Shown: positions 45,564 to 56,350, numbered from the stretch's first letter. The stretch is 64,000 bases of DNA from Bacteroides sp. (GCA_021202275.1 JAJQDI010000017.1:47683-111682); one strand, 5' to 3'. Notes: generated from the letters alone by a model not told the origin. Numbers and translations: made by a program.

Positions 45564-46637
45564 TTAGTATCCGAATACCCAGGAACTGCTGCTGCTTTGC
45601 GATCCGGCCCAATTCATAGCGAATGATCTGGCATATTCCGGAGTTTCTACCCGGTATCCGGAATAGCTATCCGCGGGGTTGAAATTGGTTTTGGGGGAGT
45701 TCTGACCGGTGACGGTCGGATAGCTGCCTACATCTGTAAAGGACCCGTTGGCTTTGTCGTCCAGGATATTCCCGCTGTAGTTGCCCCCTTCGAAATAGTT
45801 TCCTTCCGAATAGATGCGCGCGTTCTGCGCGATGGTGAATCCGAGGTGGAAATGGCAGACGTAGTTGTTCTTGATGTGGAAATGTCCGTACCGCATCAAC
45901 CCGGGTGCACGGGTATACACATTGTTGAAATAATTGTTGAACATGGATAGTCTGGGGTAGCTGTCGTAAGAGCCCTGGTAGCCATCGTCGGGATATCCCA
46001 GTATCAGTCCGTAGCGGTGGTTCATAAATTTGCACTGACTGATCGTAATGTAATCCGCCTTTTCACCGCCGATATACAGCAGTTTGTCCAGATCGTTCCC
46101 ATTGACATCGTAGCTGTGTCCACTGAAGGTGCAATGGTCTATCCAGTAGCCCCGGCCGTAGTGCAGGTAGAGCTGGATATCATCGTTGTCGTTGATGCTG
46201 GCATCGTGTGAAAAGGTAAGATTCTGGAAGATCATGTTTTCGGTTGAACTAGTGGCCCGCAGGTAGATATTGTGCAGCGTGTGTGCGGCATACGATCCGA
46301 TGAGGCTCTTGTTGGATCCCAGGTTGATCTGTGTTTTTCCCGAAGGGGAGATATTGGCAGCTACCACTACAATGCGCTTTTCGTTTCCCGAAAGTTGCGT
46401 GCTCAGCTGGGTTTCGTTGTATACATACACGACTTCACCGCCTGTACCTCCGGTAGTTACGTTAGATACTGCCGCAAATCCGAACATTCCGTTGAGCCCT
46501 GAGGTGGGATAATCTTCGGCCGCGGCACGGGTGGTAGGTTCCGCACGTTCCGCCGGGTTTACGAACTCTTCATGTGTACAGCCTGCTATGCAAGCCGACA
46601 ACAGACAAACACCAAGAAATTGATTCAAATGTCTCAT
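45564..46637 (-). CDS. Pectate lyase family 1 lipoprotein
   Basis: 357 residues with a lipoprotein signal (CIAGCTH). PL1 enzymes cut polygalacturonate by beta-elimination. The right-handed beta-helix repeats are visible, with ENMIFQNLTFSHDASINDND, GYWIDHCTFSGHSYDVNGND (calcium-binding Asp cluster), ISQCKFMNHRYGLILGY and the catalytic-Arg segment TRAPGLMRYGHFHIKNNYV. It is intact and probably surface-attached. It does not sit in an operon, but it fits the pectin theme of the locus at 27.7-36.4 kb. Confidence 0.92.
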   Translation of the reverse strand: MRHLNQFLGVCLLSACIAGCTHEEFVNPAERAEPTTRAAAEDYPTSGLNGMFGFAAVSNVTTGGTGGEVVYVYNETQLSTQLSGNEKRIVVVAANISPSGKTQINLGSNKSLIGSYAAHTLHNIYLRATSSTENMIFQNLTFSHDASINDNDDIQLYLHYGRGYWIDHCTFSGHSYDVNGNDLDKLLYIGGEKADYITISQCKFMNHRYGLILGYPDDGYQGSYDSYPRLSMFNNYFNNVYTRAPGLMRYGHFHIKNNYVCHFHLGFTIAQNARIYSEGNYFEGGNYSGNILDDKANGSFTDVGSYPTVTGQNSPKTNFNPADSYSGYRVETPEYARSFAMNWAGSQSSSSSWVFGY

Positions 46638-47002
46638 AGTACATCAAATGTTGATTAACAAATCATATTAAAAAAATAACATTCCGGCGGTTGGCATAAA
46701 AGTAGGGGTTTACAGATAAATAAGGACATAATTTTTGGTGTAAAATGTGGAAAAACTGTTTGAACAGTGTAATATCAGGAAGGATAAGGAAAACATCCTT
46801 CTATACATCGGAAATGGGAATAGATGTTGAATCTTTAATGGGATACAGTATCGTGTAGGATGTTGATTATTTTACTTTATCTGAAACATATGATAGGTTA
46901 TGGCTCTTTGTGGTAAATGGGGATAAGGGATAAAATGTAATATACCTGATTTTGTTTTACTTCTGGGTTTGATGGAGGGGGAAATATATATGATTTGTTT
47001 TG
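46638..47002. other. AT-rich region upstream of the pectate lyase gene
   Basis: No gene or repeat recognised; probably the promoter region of the lyase gene. Confidence 0.4.
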
Positions 47003-47895
47003 TTATGTATAAATTTCCTCATTCACCAGAGCGTTCAACAAACGTGACTGTGATTGGTCAGAGAGTATACTGTTCTTTCCCAGTAATTGGTTTTGAAGTT
47101 CAGGGCTTGCTGCTATCAGATCAAAGGCATTTACTGCCTGGTTTGCCTGAATGTCGGCATTCTGATAGAAGTTCAGATATGAATTATCTCCGGTTTGAAG
47201 GGATACTGAACTACCCATATGAGTATATTCTTCTCAATCTTCGCCGCCTTTCTGCCATTTTAAGTTTCTATATTCATCTTCATACCAGTCCATCTGGTTT
47301 TCTGAGCAGAGGTGATGTCTTTGAAACTTCCCCAGTCTATAGAGAGATTCTGATTGGTTGTAGTGTGCTTCACCTGGCGTTTATTACCTGAGCATCGTAG
47401 ATATCTCTGCCATATGTCCCTGACGGAATTACAGCTTTACGGGCAAATTTAAGGAATTGTACGAGATATTGGCTATCTGTTTGTTATAATCCTGCACTAA
47501 GTTGCCATTTTTATCCCAAATGTATTCCGTACCTCAAACAGATGTCTCCAATCTGCAGTAGGAGCACTGGAAGTAGAGAGAGCTACCTGTGTAGTGATCA
47601 CTCCACCCACATTGAGCAATCAGTTAAGCCCTACCCAACTGGCCTTCTGATCAACAGCAATGGCTGTAGCATGATAATCCAGGCTTACGGGCAGAGAGAT
47701 ATGCCCTGAATAAACTTCGTAAATCGGAATAGAGATTTTGGGAGTACCAGTACACAAATCTACCAGAATTTTTCCCCTTTGCTCAAAAGCCGCCACATCA
47801 GGCGATTTGATAATCAGACGCTGGATGGATTCATCCGTTTGTCCATACAAAGGTAGTAGAACTGTTACTAACCCATAAAATGATAAAACTTCTTT
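47003..47895 (-). pseudogene. Decayed RHS-like secreted protein gene
   Basis: Near 47850 the minus strand encodes a signal-peptide end (VTVLLPLYGQTDES) and the characteristic start of large Bacteroidetes RHS-like proteins: SPDVAAFEQRGKILVDLCTG, TPKISIPIYEVYSGHISLPV, SLDYHATAIAVDQKASWVGL. A TGA then replaces the expected Trp before LLNVGGVITTQV. Further down only fragments are readable, the last (NALVNEEIYT) ending at 47003. The start codon also seems out of frame at an A7 run near 47895. Full members exceed 1000 residues, so most of the gene has been deleted. Confidence 0.7.
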
Positions 47896-48261
47896 TTTTC
47901 ATAAAATAAAATGATTAAATAATAATAAAATAATTTGTTCCTTGCGGCTTTGTGCGGAGTCGTAAGGGAAAGTCTCTCAGGAAAAACTGACGAAAGGTAA
48001 AGGGAAAGAATCGGAGAAAAAATACCTGTTTTCATCATGAAACGTTCGTGTGTTATCATGAAAAGTTATTGTGCCATGGTGAAAAATTTTTTGAAAAAAA
48101 TGTGGCTCACAGGTAGTCAGAGAAGGGATATCAACGAAAAAATGACCTGAAACCTAAAACCCGTAGATCCGGACGGAACAGAGAGTCCAAAAAGAAGGAT
48201 TTTCTTTGAATTTTAGCAGATGTTATAATTCCGTCCCGATGCGGAAATCAGGAAAGAATGG
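47896..48261. other. Intergenic region upstream of priA
   Basis: AT-rich, no gene; carries the priA promoter at its right end. Confidence 0.4.
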
Positions 48262-48269
48262 TGTACTTT
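48262..48269 (+). promoter_or_regulatory. -7 promoter element of priA
   Basis: TACTTTTG, placing the start of transcription only a few bases before ATG 48279, so the mRNA would have a very short leader. Confidence 0.55.
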
Positions 48270-48278
48270 TGCACGGAA

Positions 48279-50744
48279 ATGAAACCATACGCAGATGTCA
48301 TATTGCCTTTGCCGTTGCCCCGTACCTTTACGTACCGGGTGCCGGAGGAACTGATGGATAGGTTGCAACCCGGTTGCCGGGTGGTAGTGCCTTTCGGCCG
48401 GAAGAAATTCTATACGGCGCTGGTGCGTCGGGTACACGCGGAGAAGCCTGTGGGGTATGAGGTCAGGGATGTATCTGCAGTGCTGGATCGGGAACCGGTA
48501 TTGCTTCCCGTGCAGTTTACCTTCTGGGAATGGCTGGCAGACTACTATCTCTGTGCGGTAGGGGATGTCTATAAGGCGGCATTGCCTTCCGGACTGAAAT
48601 TGGAGAGTGAGACGGTAGTGGAGTATAATCCCGATTTTGAGGCAGACGAACCGCTGCCTGAACGGGAACAAACGGTACTGGACGAGCTGAGCCGTACTCC
48701 GCAGCAGGCCATCACCAAATTGCAACAGGCTTCGGGCGTGAAAGACATTGTAGGGGTGGTGAAGCGGTTGCTGGACCGGGAGGCGATCTTTGTGCGGGAA
48801 GAGATGCGGCAGGCGTACAAGCCCCGTACGGAGGTGCGGGTGAAGCTGGTGGGAGCAGAAGCCGTGGGAGAGGAGAGGTTGAAAGCACTTTTCGACCGGC
48901 TCGGCAAAGCGCCGCGGCAGCTGGACCTGCTGATGAAATACATTGAACTTTCCGGAGTGGCTTCCGGCAGAGAACTTCGTGAAGTCAGTAAGAAAGAGTT
49001 GTTGTTGCGGTCGGGAAGTTCGCCCGCGGCTTTCAACAGTCTGGTAGAGAAAGGAGTCTTTGAAACCTATACGTTTGAAGTAGGGCGGCTGGACCGACAA
49101 CAGTTAGAAGCAAGTGAGCTGAATCCGTTGAATGAGTTCCAGCAACGGGCTTATGATCAGATCCGCGCCTCTTTCCGGCAGAAAAATGTCTGCCTGCTGC
49201 AGGGAGTGACCGGCAGTGGGAAGACCGAAATATACATTCACCTGATCCGGGAAACCTTGCGACAGGGCAAACAGGTGCTGTACCTGCTTCCGGAGATCGC
49301 GCTTACTGCCCAGATCACTACCCGGCTGAAGCGGGTATTCGGCAATCGGTTGGGGATCTATCACTCCAAGTATCCCGATGCCGAACGGGTGGAGATGTGG
49401 CAAAGCCAGTTACAGGAGGAGAAGGAGTACGACATCATCCTGGGAGTGCGCTCTTCCGTATTCCTCCCTTTTCGCCGGCTGGGGCTGGTGATCGTGGACG
49501 AGGAGCATGAGACTACATACAAGCAGCAAGACCCCGCGCCCCGCTATCACGCGCGTAACGCCGCTATTATGCTGGCTTCTTATTACAATGCCTGTACGCT
49601 GCTGGGTACGGCCACCCCGTCGGTCGAGAGCTGGTTCAATGCCATGGAGGGAAAGTATGGCATGGTACTGCTCCATGAGCGCTACAAAGAGATGCAACTG
49701 CCTCGTATACTCCCTGTGGATATCGGTGAACTGCTCCGGAAGAAACGGATGACGGGACAATTCTCCCCTTTGCTGGTGGAGCATATAGCCGGCGCGCTTT
49801 CCCGGAAAGAGCAGGTGATCCTTTTTCAGAACCGCAGGGGGTTTGCACCGATGATCGAATGCCGTACGTGCGGATGGGTGCCCAAATGCAAGCATTGCGA
49901 TGTGAGCCTGACTTACCATAAGGGAATGAAACAACTGACGTGTCATTACTGTGGATATACGGAGGCTGTACCCCGGAGCTGCCCGGCTTGCGAGGGGCAG
50001 GAACTGAACCCACAGGGATTTGGAACGGAGAAGGTGGAGGAAGATGTGCGCACGCTCTTTCCGCAGGCCAGGGTGGCCCGCATGGACCTGGATACGACCC
50101 ACACCCGTACGGCGTATGAGAAGATCATTGCCGAGTTTGAGCAGGGGAAGACCGATGTATTGATCGGTACGCAGATGGTATCGAAGGGACTGGATTTTGA
50201 TCATGTGAGTGTGGTGGGTATCCTGAACGCGGATACTTTGATGAATTATCCCGATTTCCGCGCCTATGAGCGTGCTTATCAGTTGATGGCACAGGTGTCG
50301 GGGCGGGCGGGCCGGAAAAACAAACAGGGAACAGTGATCCTGCAGACCCGCAGTTTTGAACATCCGCTGATCGCGCAGGTGATGACCAATGACTACTCGG
50401 CTATGGTAAAAGGGCAGCTGAACGAACGGAAACTGTTTCACTATCCGCCCTACTACCGTCTGGTATATGTCTATCTGAAAAACCGCAACGAGCGTCTGCT
50501 CGACCTGATGGCACGCACCATGGCTTCCCGCCTACGGGCGATTTTCGGCAACCGGGTGCTGGGACCGGACCATCCTCCGGTGAAGCGGATACAGAGTCTG
50601 TATATCAAGAAAATCGTGGTGAAGATAGAGACGGGGGCGTCGCTGGCGCAGGTGAGGGAATTGCTACACCAGGTGCAACAGGATATGCTGGCCGAGGAAC
50701 CGTTTAAATCGTTGATCGTGTACTACGATGTAGACCCTGTGTAG
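48279..50744 (+). CDS. priA: Primosomal protein N' (replication restart helicase PriA)
   Basis: 821 residues from ATG 48279 (MKPYADVILPLPLPRTFTYR). PriA recognises stalled forks and reloads the replicative helicase. The 3'-end-binding domain is N-terminal, the helicase P-loop is GVTGSGKTEIYIHL near residue 315, the DEAH-type box is VDEEHETTYKQ near 408, and the cysteine-rich zinc region runs from CRTCGWVPKCKHC near 530 to CPACEGQ. Motif V/VI residues follow (GTQMVSKGLDFDHVSVVGI, QVSGRAGRK). The gene is monocistronic. A repeat copy lies at its stop. Confidence 0.97.
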   Translation: MKPYADVILPLPLPRTFTYRVPEELMDRLQPGCRVVVPFGRKKFYTALVRRVHAEKPVGYEVRDVSAVLDREPVLLPVQFTFWEWLADYYLCAVGDVYKAALPSGLKLESETVVEYNPDFEADEPLPEREQTVLDELSRTPQQAITKLQQASGVKDIVGVVKRLLDREAIFVREEMRQAYKPRTEVRVKLVGAEAVGEERLKALFDRLGKAPRQLDLLMKYIELSGVASGRELREVSKKELLLRSGSSPAAFNSLVEKGVFETYTFEVGRLDRQQLEASELNPLNEFQQRAYDQIRASFRQKNVCLLQGVTGSGKTEIYIHLIRETLRQGKQVLYLLPEIALTAQITTRLKRVFGNRLGIYHSKYPDAERVEMWQSQLQEEKEYDIILGVRSSVFLPFRRLGLVIVDEEHETTYKQQDPAPRYHARNAAIMLASYYNACTLLGTATPSVESWFNAMEGKYGMVLLHERYKEMQLPRILPVDIGELLRKKRMTGQFSPLLVEHIAGALSRKEQVILFQNRRGFAPMIECRTCGWVPKCKHCDVSLTYHKGMKQLTCHYCGYTEAVPRSCPACEGQELNPQGFGTEKVEEDVRTLFPQARVARMDLDTTHTRTAYEKIIAEFEQGKTDVLIGTQMVSKGLDFDHVSVVGILNADTLMNYPDFRAYERAYQLMAQVSGRAGRKNKQGTVILQTRSFEHPLIAQVMTNDYSAMVKGQLNERKLFHYPPYYRLVYVYLKNRNERLLDLMARTMASRLRAIFGNRVLGPDHPPVKRIQSLYIKKIVVKIETGASLAQVRELLHQVQQDMLAEEPFKSLIVYYDVDPV

Positions 50745-50794
50745 ATTTACGATTTACTGAACCAACGGTCGACGAAGTCAATTACGATTGGAAA
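50742..50794 (-). repeat. Interspersed GTCGACCGTTGG repeat, reverse copy
   Basis: On the minus strand it reads ATCGTAATTGACTTCGTCGA, CCGTTGGTTCAGTAAATCGT, AAATC. It begins at the priA stop codon. Confidence 0.75.
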
Positions 50795-50849
50795 TGCATG
50801 TATACGAAATGGTTTTTCCGATAAGGGAATGTGATTAAACTACCATGAT

Positions 50850-51323
50850 ATGAAAAAGAAAATATTGTTTGTGTGTCTGGGAAACATCTGTCGTTCATCT
50901 ACTGCCGAAGGTATTATGCGCCGGCTGATAGCGGAGGCAGGCAGGGAAGAGGAGTTTGAAATAGATTCGGCCGGGATACTTTCGTACCATCAGGGAGAGT
51001 TGCCCGACTCCCGCATGCGTGCGCATGCCGCTCGCCGGGGATATGAGCTGACCCACCGCTCGCGTCCGGTGACTACCGATGATTTTTATCGTTTCGATCT
51101 GATCCTGGGCATGGACGATCGTAATCTGCAGGATCTGCACGACCGGGCTCCCTCGCTAGAGGAACAAAGCAAGATCGGGCGGATGACGGATTATTGCACA
51201 CAGATAGACGCGGATCATGTGCCCGATCCCTATTATGGCGGGGCGGCAGGATTTGAACGGGTGATCGATATCCTGGAAGATGCCTGCCGGGGGTTGCTTA
51301 CTTCTTTAACTCCGGGTAGCTGA
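50850..51323 (+). CDS. Low-molecular-weight protein-tyrosine phosphatase
   Basis: 157 residues. The P-loop CLGNICRSSTAEG (C-x5-R-S) is near the N-terminus and the general-acid loop DPYYGG near residue 130. Such phosphatases act on phosphotyrosine proteins, often those controlling capsule and exopolysaccharide. No tyrosine kinase gene is nearby. Its last 26 bases overlap the end of the convergent 7TM-HD gene. Confidence 0.93.
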   Translation: MKKKILFVCLGNICRSSTAEGIMRRLIAEAGREEEFEIDSAGILSYHQGELPDSRMRAHAARRGYELTHRSRPVTTDDFYRFDLILGMDDRNLQDLHDRAPSLEEQSKIGRMTDYCTQIDADHVPDPYYGGAAGFERVIDILEDACRGLLTSLTPGS

Positions 51324-53358
51324 TACGGGTGTGATAGATGGTCTTGAGTTTCTCTTTGAAGACGTTTTTCACCGTGGCAATGTCTTTAAAGGTGATCGGA
51401 CACTCCTTAAAGAATCCTTCCTGTACCTGTGAATCGATGATCTTATCCACCAGATTGCCTATGCTCTCCTCCGTATATTCCGGCAGGCTGCGTGAAGCGG
51501 CTTCCACGGCATCGGCCATCATCAGGATAGCTGTCTCCTGAGTAAAGGGATTGGGTCCCGGATAGGTAAACAGGGAGTCGTCCGGTTCTTCGCCAGGGTG
51601 TTCATTCTTCCAAGAGATATAGAAGTACTTGGTCTTGCCCGTACCGTGGTGCGTACTGATAAAGTCTTTGATCACCTGGGGCAAGTTGTACTTATCTGCC
51701 AGTTTCAGTCCGTCGGTGACGTGGCTGATGATCACCTGCGCGCTCTGTTCATAGCTGAGCGACTTGTGCGGATTGATGCCTCCCATCTGATTTTCCGTGA
51801 AGAATGCCGGATTTTCCATCTTACCTATATCGTGATACAACGCTCCGGTACGGACCAGCTGACTCTTGGCACCGATGCGGTTGGCAGCTTCCGCGGCCAG
51901 GTTGGCTACCTGCAGGGAGTGCTGGAAGGTACCGGGTGTGGTTTCCGACAGCCGGCGCAGCAGATCGTTGTTGATGTTCGATAGCTCTACCAGGGTCACG
52001 TTGGAGGTGAAGCCGAATGTTTTTTCCAATAGGAACAGCAGCGGATAGGTGAAAAGCAGCAGGGCTCCGTTGATGACGAAGTAGATATACATGGTGATAT
52101 TGAGCTTGGAGAGATCACTCTCGATGATGAGCTCGTAGGCGAAATAGACGATGAAATAGCTGAGTACGATAAAGAAGGTGGTACGGAAAAGTTGCGAACG
52201 CTGGGAAAGCTCCCGCAGGCTGAATATACCCACCAGTCCGGCTATGATCTGGAGAAGGATGAACTCGTGCGGGTAGACCATACTGATGGAGCAGATCAGC
52301 ATGGTGATCACATGAGCCATGAAAGCGGTGCGGGAATCCAGGAAAATGCGTATGATCATCGGCAGCATCGCGTAAGGGATGATGTATGCATTAAATACCG
52401 GATGCTGATGGAGCAGAGAGGTGATGACGCAATAGATAATGATCAGCAGGAAGAGCAGGAGCAGGCTGCGGCGTTTGCTGTAATAGTCTTTGCGGAACAA
52501 CTCTACATAGAGCATAAAACATAAGACCATGATGCTGACGAAGAGGATCTGTCCGGCCAGAACGACGCGTCTCTGTGTGGCAGAACTGCTTCGCTTGTTG
52601 GTCTCTTCGCGCAGCGACTCCAGGATGTTATACGTGTTGCGGGTGACGATCTCTCCCCGGTCTATGATCTTCTGCCCACTGAGTACCACCCCACTGGCGC
52701 GGGAGTAGCTATCTAACATCTCCTGCCGGGCTGTCTCTGTATAAGGGCGGTCGTAGATCAGGTTGGGAGCAATGTATTCGTTGAGCGCGCACTGGCGCAA
52801 CAGTTCGGCATCATACCGGGTGGTATCGGCATACAGAATGTATTCATAAGCCTCCTTGACGGAGAAGATGCCATCGGTCATCCGGATGGTAGACTCTTTT
52901 CCTTCGATGACACGGATGGAAGTGATGCTGTCTTCATACAACATCTGAATATCTTCCGTAGAGAGTATGCCGGATTTGTAGACCTCGGAAAGGGTACGCT
53001 GCACCTGCCGGATGTAGTCGGTAGAAGGGAGTATGTTGCGCAGGTAGCTGTTGTAGTTGACCCGGAGTTTTTCCAATTCTTCTTTTTCTACCTGGGGCTG
53101 CAGGGTAAAGTAGGGCTGAAAGGTAGCCAGGAGACTGTCTGTCTCGCGTTTGATGACAGCCTCTTCTTTGTAGATCGGAAAATCGAAGGTGGCGATCAGT
53201 TGTCCGTATTTCCAGGGCTTGTTGATATCGAACTGATAACCGAAATCATCGTCTCTGGGTAGAAAATAGACAATAATGGTAACTGTCGCTATGAAAATCA
53301 GGATTTTATATAGCAAATCTCTATAGGAGAAACTCTTTTTTCTTTTCGTGCGGTTCAT
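51298..53358 (-). CDS. 7TM-HD family phosphohydrolase (PgpH-like)
   Basis: 686 residues from ATG 53358. One N-terminal membrane helix, a periplasmic 7TMR-HDED domain (about residues 40-270), seven membrane helices, and a C-terminal cytoplasmic HD domain with TPGTFQHSLQVANLAAEAA, GALYHDIGKMENP and ISTHHGTGKTKYFY. PgpH in Firmicutes degrades cyclic di-AMP, and that is the best guess here. It ends convergent with, and overlapping, the phosphatase gene. Confidence 0.9.
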   Translation of the reverse strand: MNRTKRKKSFSYRDLLYKILIFIATVTIIVYFLPRDDDFGYQFDINKPWKYGQLIATFDFPIYKEEAVIKRETDSLLATFQPYFTLQPQVEKEELEKLRVNYNSYLRNILPSTDYIRQVQRTLSEVYKSGILSTEDIQMLYEDSITSIRVIEGKESTIRMTDGIFSVKEAYEYILYADTTRYDAELLRQCALNEYIAPNLIYDRPYTETARQEMLDSYSRASGVVLSGQKIIDRGEIVTRNTYNILESLREETNKRSSSATQRRVVLAGQILFVSIMVLCFMLYVELFRKDYYSKRRSLLLLFLLIIIYCVITSLLHQHPVFNAYIIPYAMLPMIIRIFLDSRTAFMAHVITMLICSISMVYPHEFILLQIIAGLVGIFSLRELSQRSQLFRTTFFIVLSYFIVYFAYELIIESDLSKLNITMYIYFVINGALLLFTYPLLFLLEKTFGFTSNVTLVELSNINNDLLRRLSETTPGTFQHSLQVANLAAEAANRIGAKSQLVRTGALYHDIGKMENPAFFTENQMGGINPHKSLSYEQSAQVIISHVTDGLKLADKYNLPQVIKDFISTHHGTGKTKYFYISWKNEHPGEEPDDSLFTYPGPNPFTQETAILMMADAVEAASRSLPEYTEESIGNLVDKIIDSQVQEGFFKECPITFKDIATVKNVFKEKLKTIYHTRISYPELKK

Positions 53359-53524
53359 ACCCTTCTTTATATTTTTGCGAAAAGTACAAAAAAAAAACAA
53401 TAGTGTAGAAAAAAGATTTAATTTTGCCGGGATTTAGTGCCTGTTTACATTTTGTTCATTATTATTTTAATTCAGGCCTGTTTTCAGAAAATTTAAACAG
53501 GTGCTTATTCAGAGTAACTTATAG

Positions 53525-55051
53525 ATGATGTCAGATAGAAAAGTGAGGGTTCGTTTTGCCCCCAGTCCGACCGGTGCGCTACATATCGGTGGCGTGCGTA
53601 CAGCATTGTATAACTATCTTTTCGCTAAGCAACATGGCGGAGATCTGATCCTGAGGATCGAAGATACGGACTCTACCCGGTTTGTGCCGGGAGCGGAGGA
53701 ATATATCCTGGAGTCGTTCCGCTGGCTGGGCATTGCCTTCGATGAGGGGGTGGGCGTTTCTCCGGAGGGAGACTATGGTCCTTACCATCAATCGCAACGC
53801 CGGGAGATTTACAGGAAATATGTACAGGTACTGCTGGACAATGAAAAGGCCTATCTGGCGTTTGATACTCCCGAAGAGTTGGAAGCAAAACGCAAGGAAG
53901 TACCTAATTTCCAGTATGACGCGGCTACCCGGATGGAGATGCGCAATTCCCTGACGTTGCCCGCGGAAGAGGTAAAGGCTCTGGTGGAAAGTGGTTCGCC
54001 CTATGTTGTACGCTTTCGTGTCGAGCCGGGAGAAGAGGTGGTTGTGAATGACCTGATCCGTGGAGAGGTGAAAGTAAACTCTTCTGTACTGGACGATAAG
54101 GTCTTGTTCAAATCTGCCGACCAGCTGCCCACCTACCACCTGGCGAATATCGTGGACGATCATCTGATGGAGATCAGCCATGTGATCCGTGGGGAAGAAT
54201 GGTTGCCTTCGGCACCGCTGCACGTACTGATCTATCGGGCGTTCGGATGGCAGGAGACTATGCCTGCTTTTGCTCACCTGGCTTTGTTACTGAAACCCGA
54301 AGGAAATGGAAAACTGAGTAAGCGCGATGGCGACCGTCTGGGATTTCCGGTGTTTCCGCTCAACTGGCGCGATCCGAAAAGTGGAGAGATCTCTTCGGGT
54401 TACCGAGAAGCAGGATATCTGCCCGAAGCGGTACTGAATTTCCTGGCTTTGCTGGGGTGGAACCCGGGTAATGACCAGGAGGTGATGACCATGGAAGACA
54501 TGATCCGTTTGTTTGACCTGCATCGTTGCAGCAAATCAGGAGCCAAGTTTGACTATAAAAAGGGAATATGGTTCAACCATCAGTATTTGCAGATGAAGTC
54601 TGACGAAGAGATCGCCGATCTGTTTGTACCGATCCTCCGGGAGCACGGTGTGGAAAGTTCGCCGGAGAAAGTCGCTTGGGTCGCGGGATTGATGAAAGAG
54701 CGCGTGAATTTCGTAAGTGAATTGTGGGATGCCTCTTCCTTCTTTTTCCGGGCTCCGGAGACGTATGACGAGAAGACGGTGAAGAAACGCTGGAAAGAAG
54801 ATTCCGCCGTTTCTATGACCGAACTGTCTCACCAGCTGGCTGCGTTGGAAGATTTCAGCGCCGCTTCTCAGGAACAGGCTGTTATGGAATGGATCGCCTC
54901 TAACGGCTTCCATACGGGAAATATCATGAATGCTTTCCGGCTGGCTGTCGTAGGCGAGAGCAAAGGACCTCATATGTTTGATATAACCGCTGTCATCGGT
55001 AAGGAAGAGACCCTGCAACGTCTATCTACAGCTATTGAAACCCTGAAGTGA
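53525..55051 (+). CDS. gltX: Glutamyl-tRNA synthetase
   Basis: 508 residues. Charges tRNA-Glu. The class I signatures are [14 protein letters not shown] near the start and [10 protein letters not shown] near residue 260. There is no zinc-type cysteine cluster in the middle. The start at 53525 (ATG ATG TCA) or 53528 is certain to within one codon. It precedes waaA by 11 bases, and the two are likely cotranscribed. Confidence 0.97.
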   Translation: MMSDRKVRVRFAPSPTGALHIGGVRTALYNYLFAKQHGGDLILRIEDTDSTRFVPGAEEYILESFRWLGIAFDEGVGVSPEGDYGPYHQSQRREIYRKYVQVLLDNEKAYLAFDTPEELEAKRKEVPNFQYDAATRMEMRNSLTLPAEEVKALVESGSPYVVRFRVEPGEEVVVNDLIRGEVKVNSSVLDDKVLFKSADQLPTYHLANIVDDHLMEISHVIRGEEWLPSAPLHVLIYRAFGWQETMPAFAHLALLLKPEGNGKLSKRDGDRLGFPVFPLNWRDPKSGEISSGYREAGYLPEAVLNFLALLGWNPGNDQEVMTMEDMIRLFDLHRCSKSGAKFDYKKGIWFNHQYLQMKSDEEIADLFVPILREHGVESSPEKVAWVAGLMKERVNFVSELWDASSFFFRAPETYDEKTVKKRWKEDSAVSMTELSHQLAALEDFSAASQEQAVMEWIASNGFHTGNIMNAFRLAVVGESKGPHMFDITAVIGKEETLQRLSTAIETLK

Positions 55052-55062
55052 TCGCGTAGTCT

Positions 55063-56283
55063 ATGATCTACAATCTTGCCATTATCCTGTATGACCTGGT
55101 GGTGTATCTGATTGCTCCTTTCAGCCGGAAGCCCCGGAGAATGATGAAAGGGCATTGGGTAGTATATGACTTGTTGCGTCAGCAGAGAGAGAAGGATGCC
55201 CGTTACATCTGGTTCCATGCGGCTTCGCTTGGAGAGTTTGAGCAGGGAAGACCGTTGATCGAAGAGATCCGGAGGCGTTATCCCGGATACAAGATATTAT
55301 TGACGTTTTTCTCTCCGTCGGGATACGAAGTGCGTAAGCATTACCGGGGTGCCGATATGGTTTGTTACCTGCCTTTCGATAAGCCCCGGAATGTGAAGAA
55401 ATTCTTAGACATTGCACAGCCCTGTATGGCCTTTTTCATCAAATATGAATTCTGGAAGAATTACCTGGATGAATTGCATAAACGTCGTATTCCGGTGTAT
55501 AGTGTCTCTTCTATCTTTCGCAAAGAACAGATCTTTTTTAAATGGTATGGAGGGACTTACCGCAGGGTGCTGACCGATTTTGATCATCTGTTTGTGCAGA
55601 ATGAGACCTCTAAACGTTTCTTGTCCCTGATCGGTATCCATAAAGTGACGGTGGTAGGGGATACCCGGTTCGACCGGGTGTTGCAGATCCGGGAAGAGGC
55701 CAAAGATCTTCCTCTGGTAAAACTTTTCAAGAACGATTCGCTGGTGTTTGTGGCCGGGAGTTCGTGGGCGGAAGATGAAGATCTTTTTATTGAATATTTC
55801 AATACCCATCCTGGGATGAAACTGATCATTGCTCCGCATGTGATTGACGAAGGGCATCTGGTAGAGATTATAAATAAACTCAAACGTCCGTATGTACGCT
55901 ATATGTGGGCCGATGAGAAAAATGTATGTAAGGCGGACTGTCTGATCATCGACTGCTTCGGACTTCTCTCTTCCATCTATCGGTATGGAGAGATCGCTTA
56001 TATAGGCGGAGGCTTCGGAGTAGGCATACACAATACGCTGGAGGCGGCAGTATATAGCATTCCTGTGATCTTTGGCCCTAAATACCAGAAATTTATGGAG
56101 GCGATCCAATTGTTGGAAGATAAAGGTGCCTATTCGGTCTCCGACTACGCCGCGTTGGAGAGTCTGCTGGACCGGATGCTGACCAACAGAGATTTCCTGG
56201 AAGAGACTGGTCTGCGCGCCGGAAATTATGTGGTACGCAATTCGGGGGCTACGGAGAGGATATTGAATATGATCAACTTCTGA
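55063..56283 (+). CDS. waaA: 3-deoxy-D-manno-octulosonic acid transferase
   Basis: 406 residues, a GT30 glycosyltransferase. Adds Kdo to lipid A at the inner membrane, an essential step of lipopolysaccharide synthesis. One N-terminal anchor (YNLAIILYDLVVYLIAPF), then WFHAASLGEFEQGRPLIEEI, VAGSSWAEDEDLF and the C-terminal IGGGFGVGIHNTLEAAVY with the acceptor and nucleotide-binding residues. Starts 11 bases after gltX. A bidirectional terminator follows. Confidence 0.96.
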   Translation: MIYNLAIILYDLVVYLIAPFSRKPRRMMKGHWVVYDLLRQQREKDARYIWFHAASLGEFEQGRPLIEEIRRRYPGYKILLTFFSPSGYEVRKHYRGADMVCYLPFDKPRNVKKFLDIAQPCMAFFIKYEFWKNYLDELHKRRIPVYSVSSIFRKEQIFFKWYGGTYRRVLTDFDHLFVQNETSKRFLSLIGIHKVTVVGDTRFDRVLQIREEAKDLPLVKLFKNDSLVFVAGSSWAEDEDLFIEYFNTHPGMKLIIAPHVIDEGHLVEIINKLKRPYVRYMWADEKNVCKADCLIIDCFGLLSSIYRYGEIAYIGGGFGVGIHNTLEAAVYSIPVIFGPKYQKFMEAIQLLEDKGAYSVSDYAALESLLDRMLTNRDFLEETGLRAGNYVVRNSGATERILNMINF

Positions 56284-56304
56284 TCTGTTTTTCATAGAAA
56301 CAGG

Positions 56305-56350
56305 AACTGCCGCGTCGGGATCCTTATCAGGATACGGTGCGGCAGTTTTT
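56305..56350. terminator. Bidirectional terminator between waaA and the gamma-carbonic anhydrase
   Basis: AACTGCCGC (56305-56313) pairs with GCGGCAGTT (56339-56347), with a smaller nested stem inside, followed by T; A-rich DNA on the other side allows use from both strands. Confidence 0.8.
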
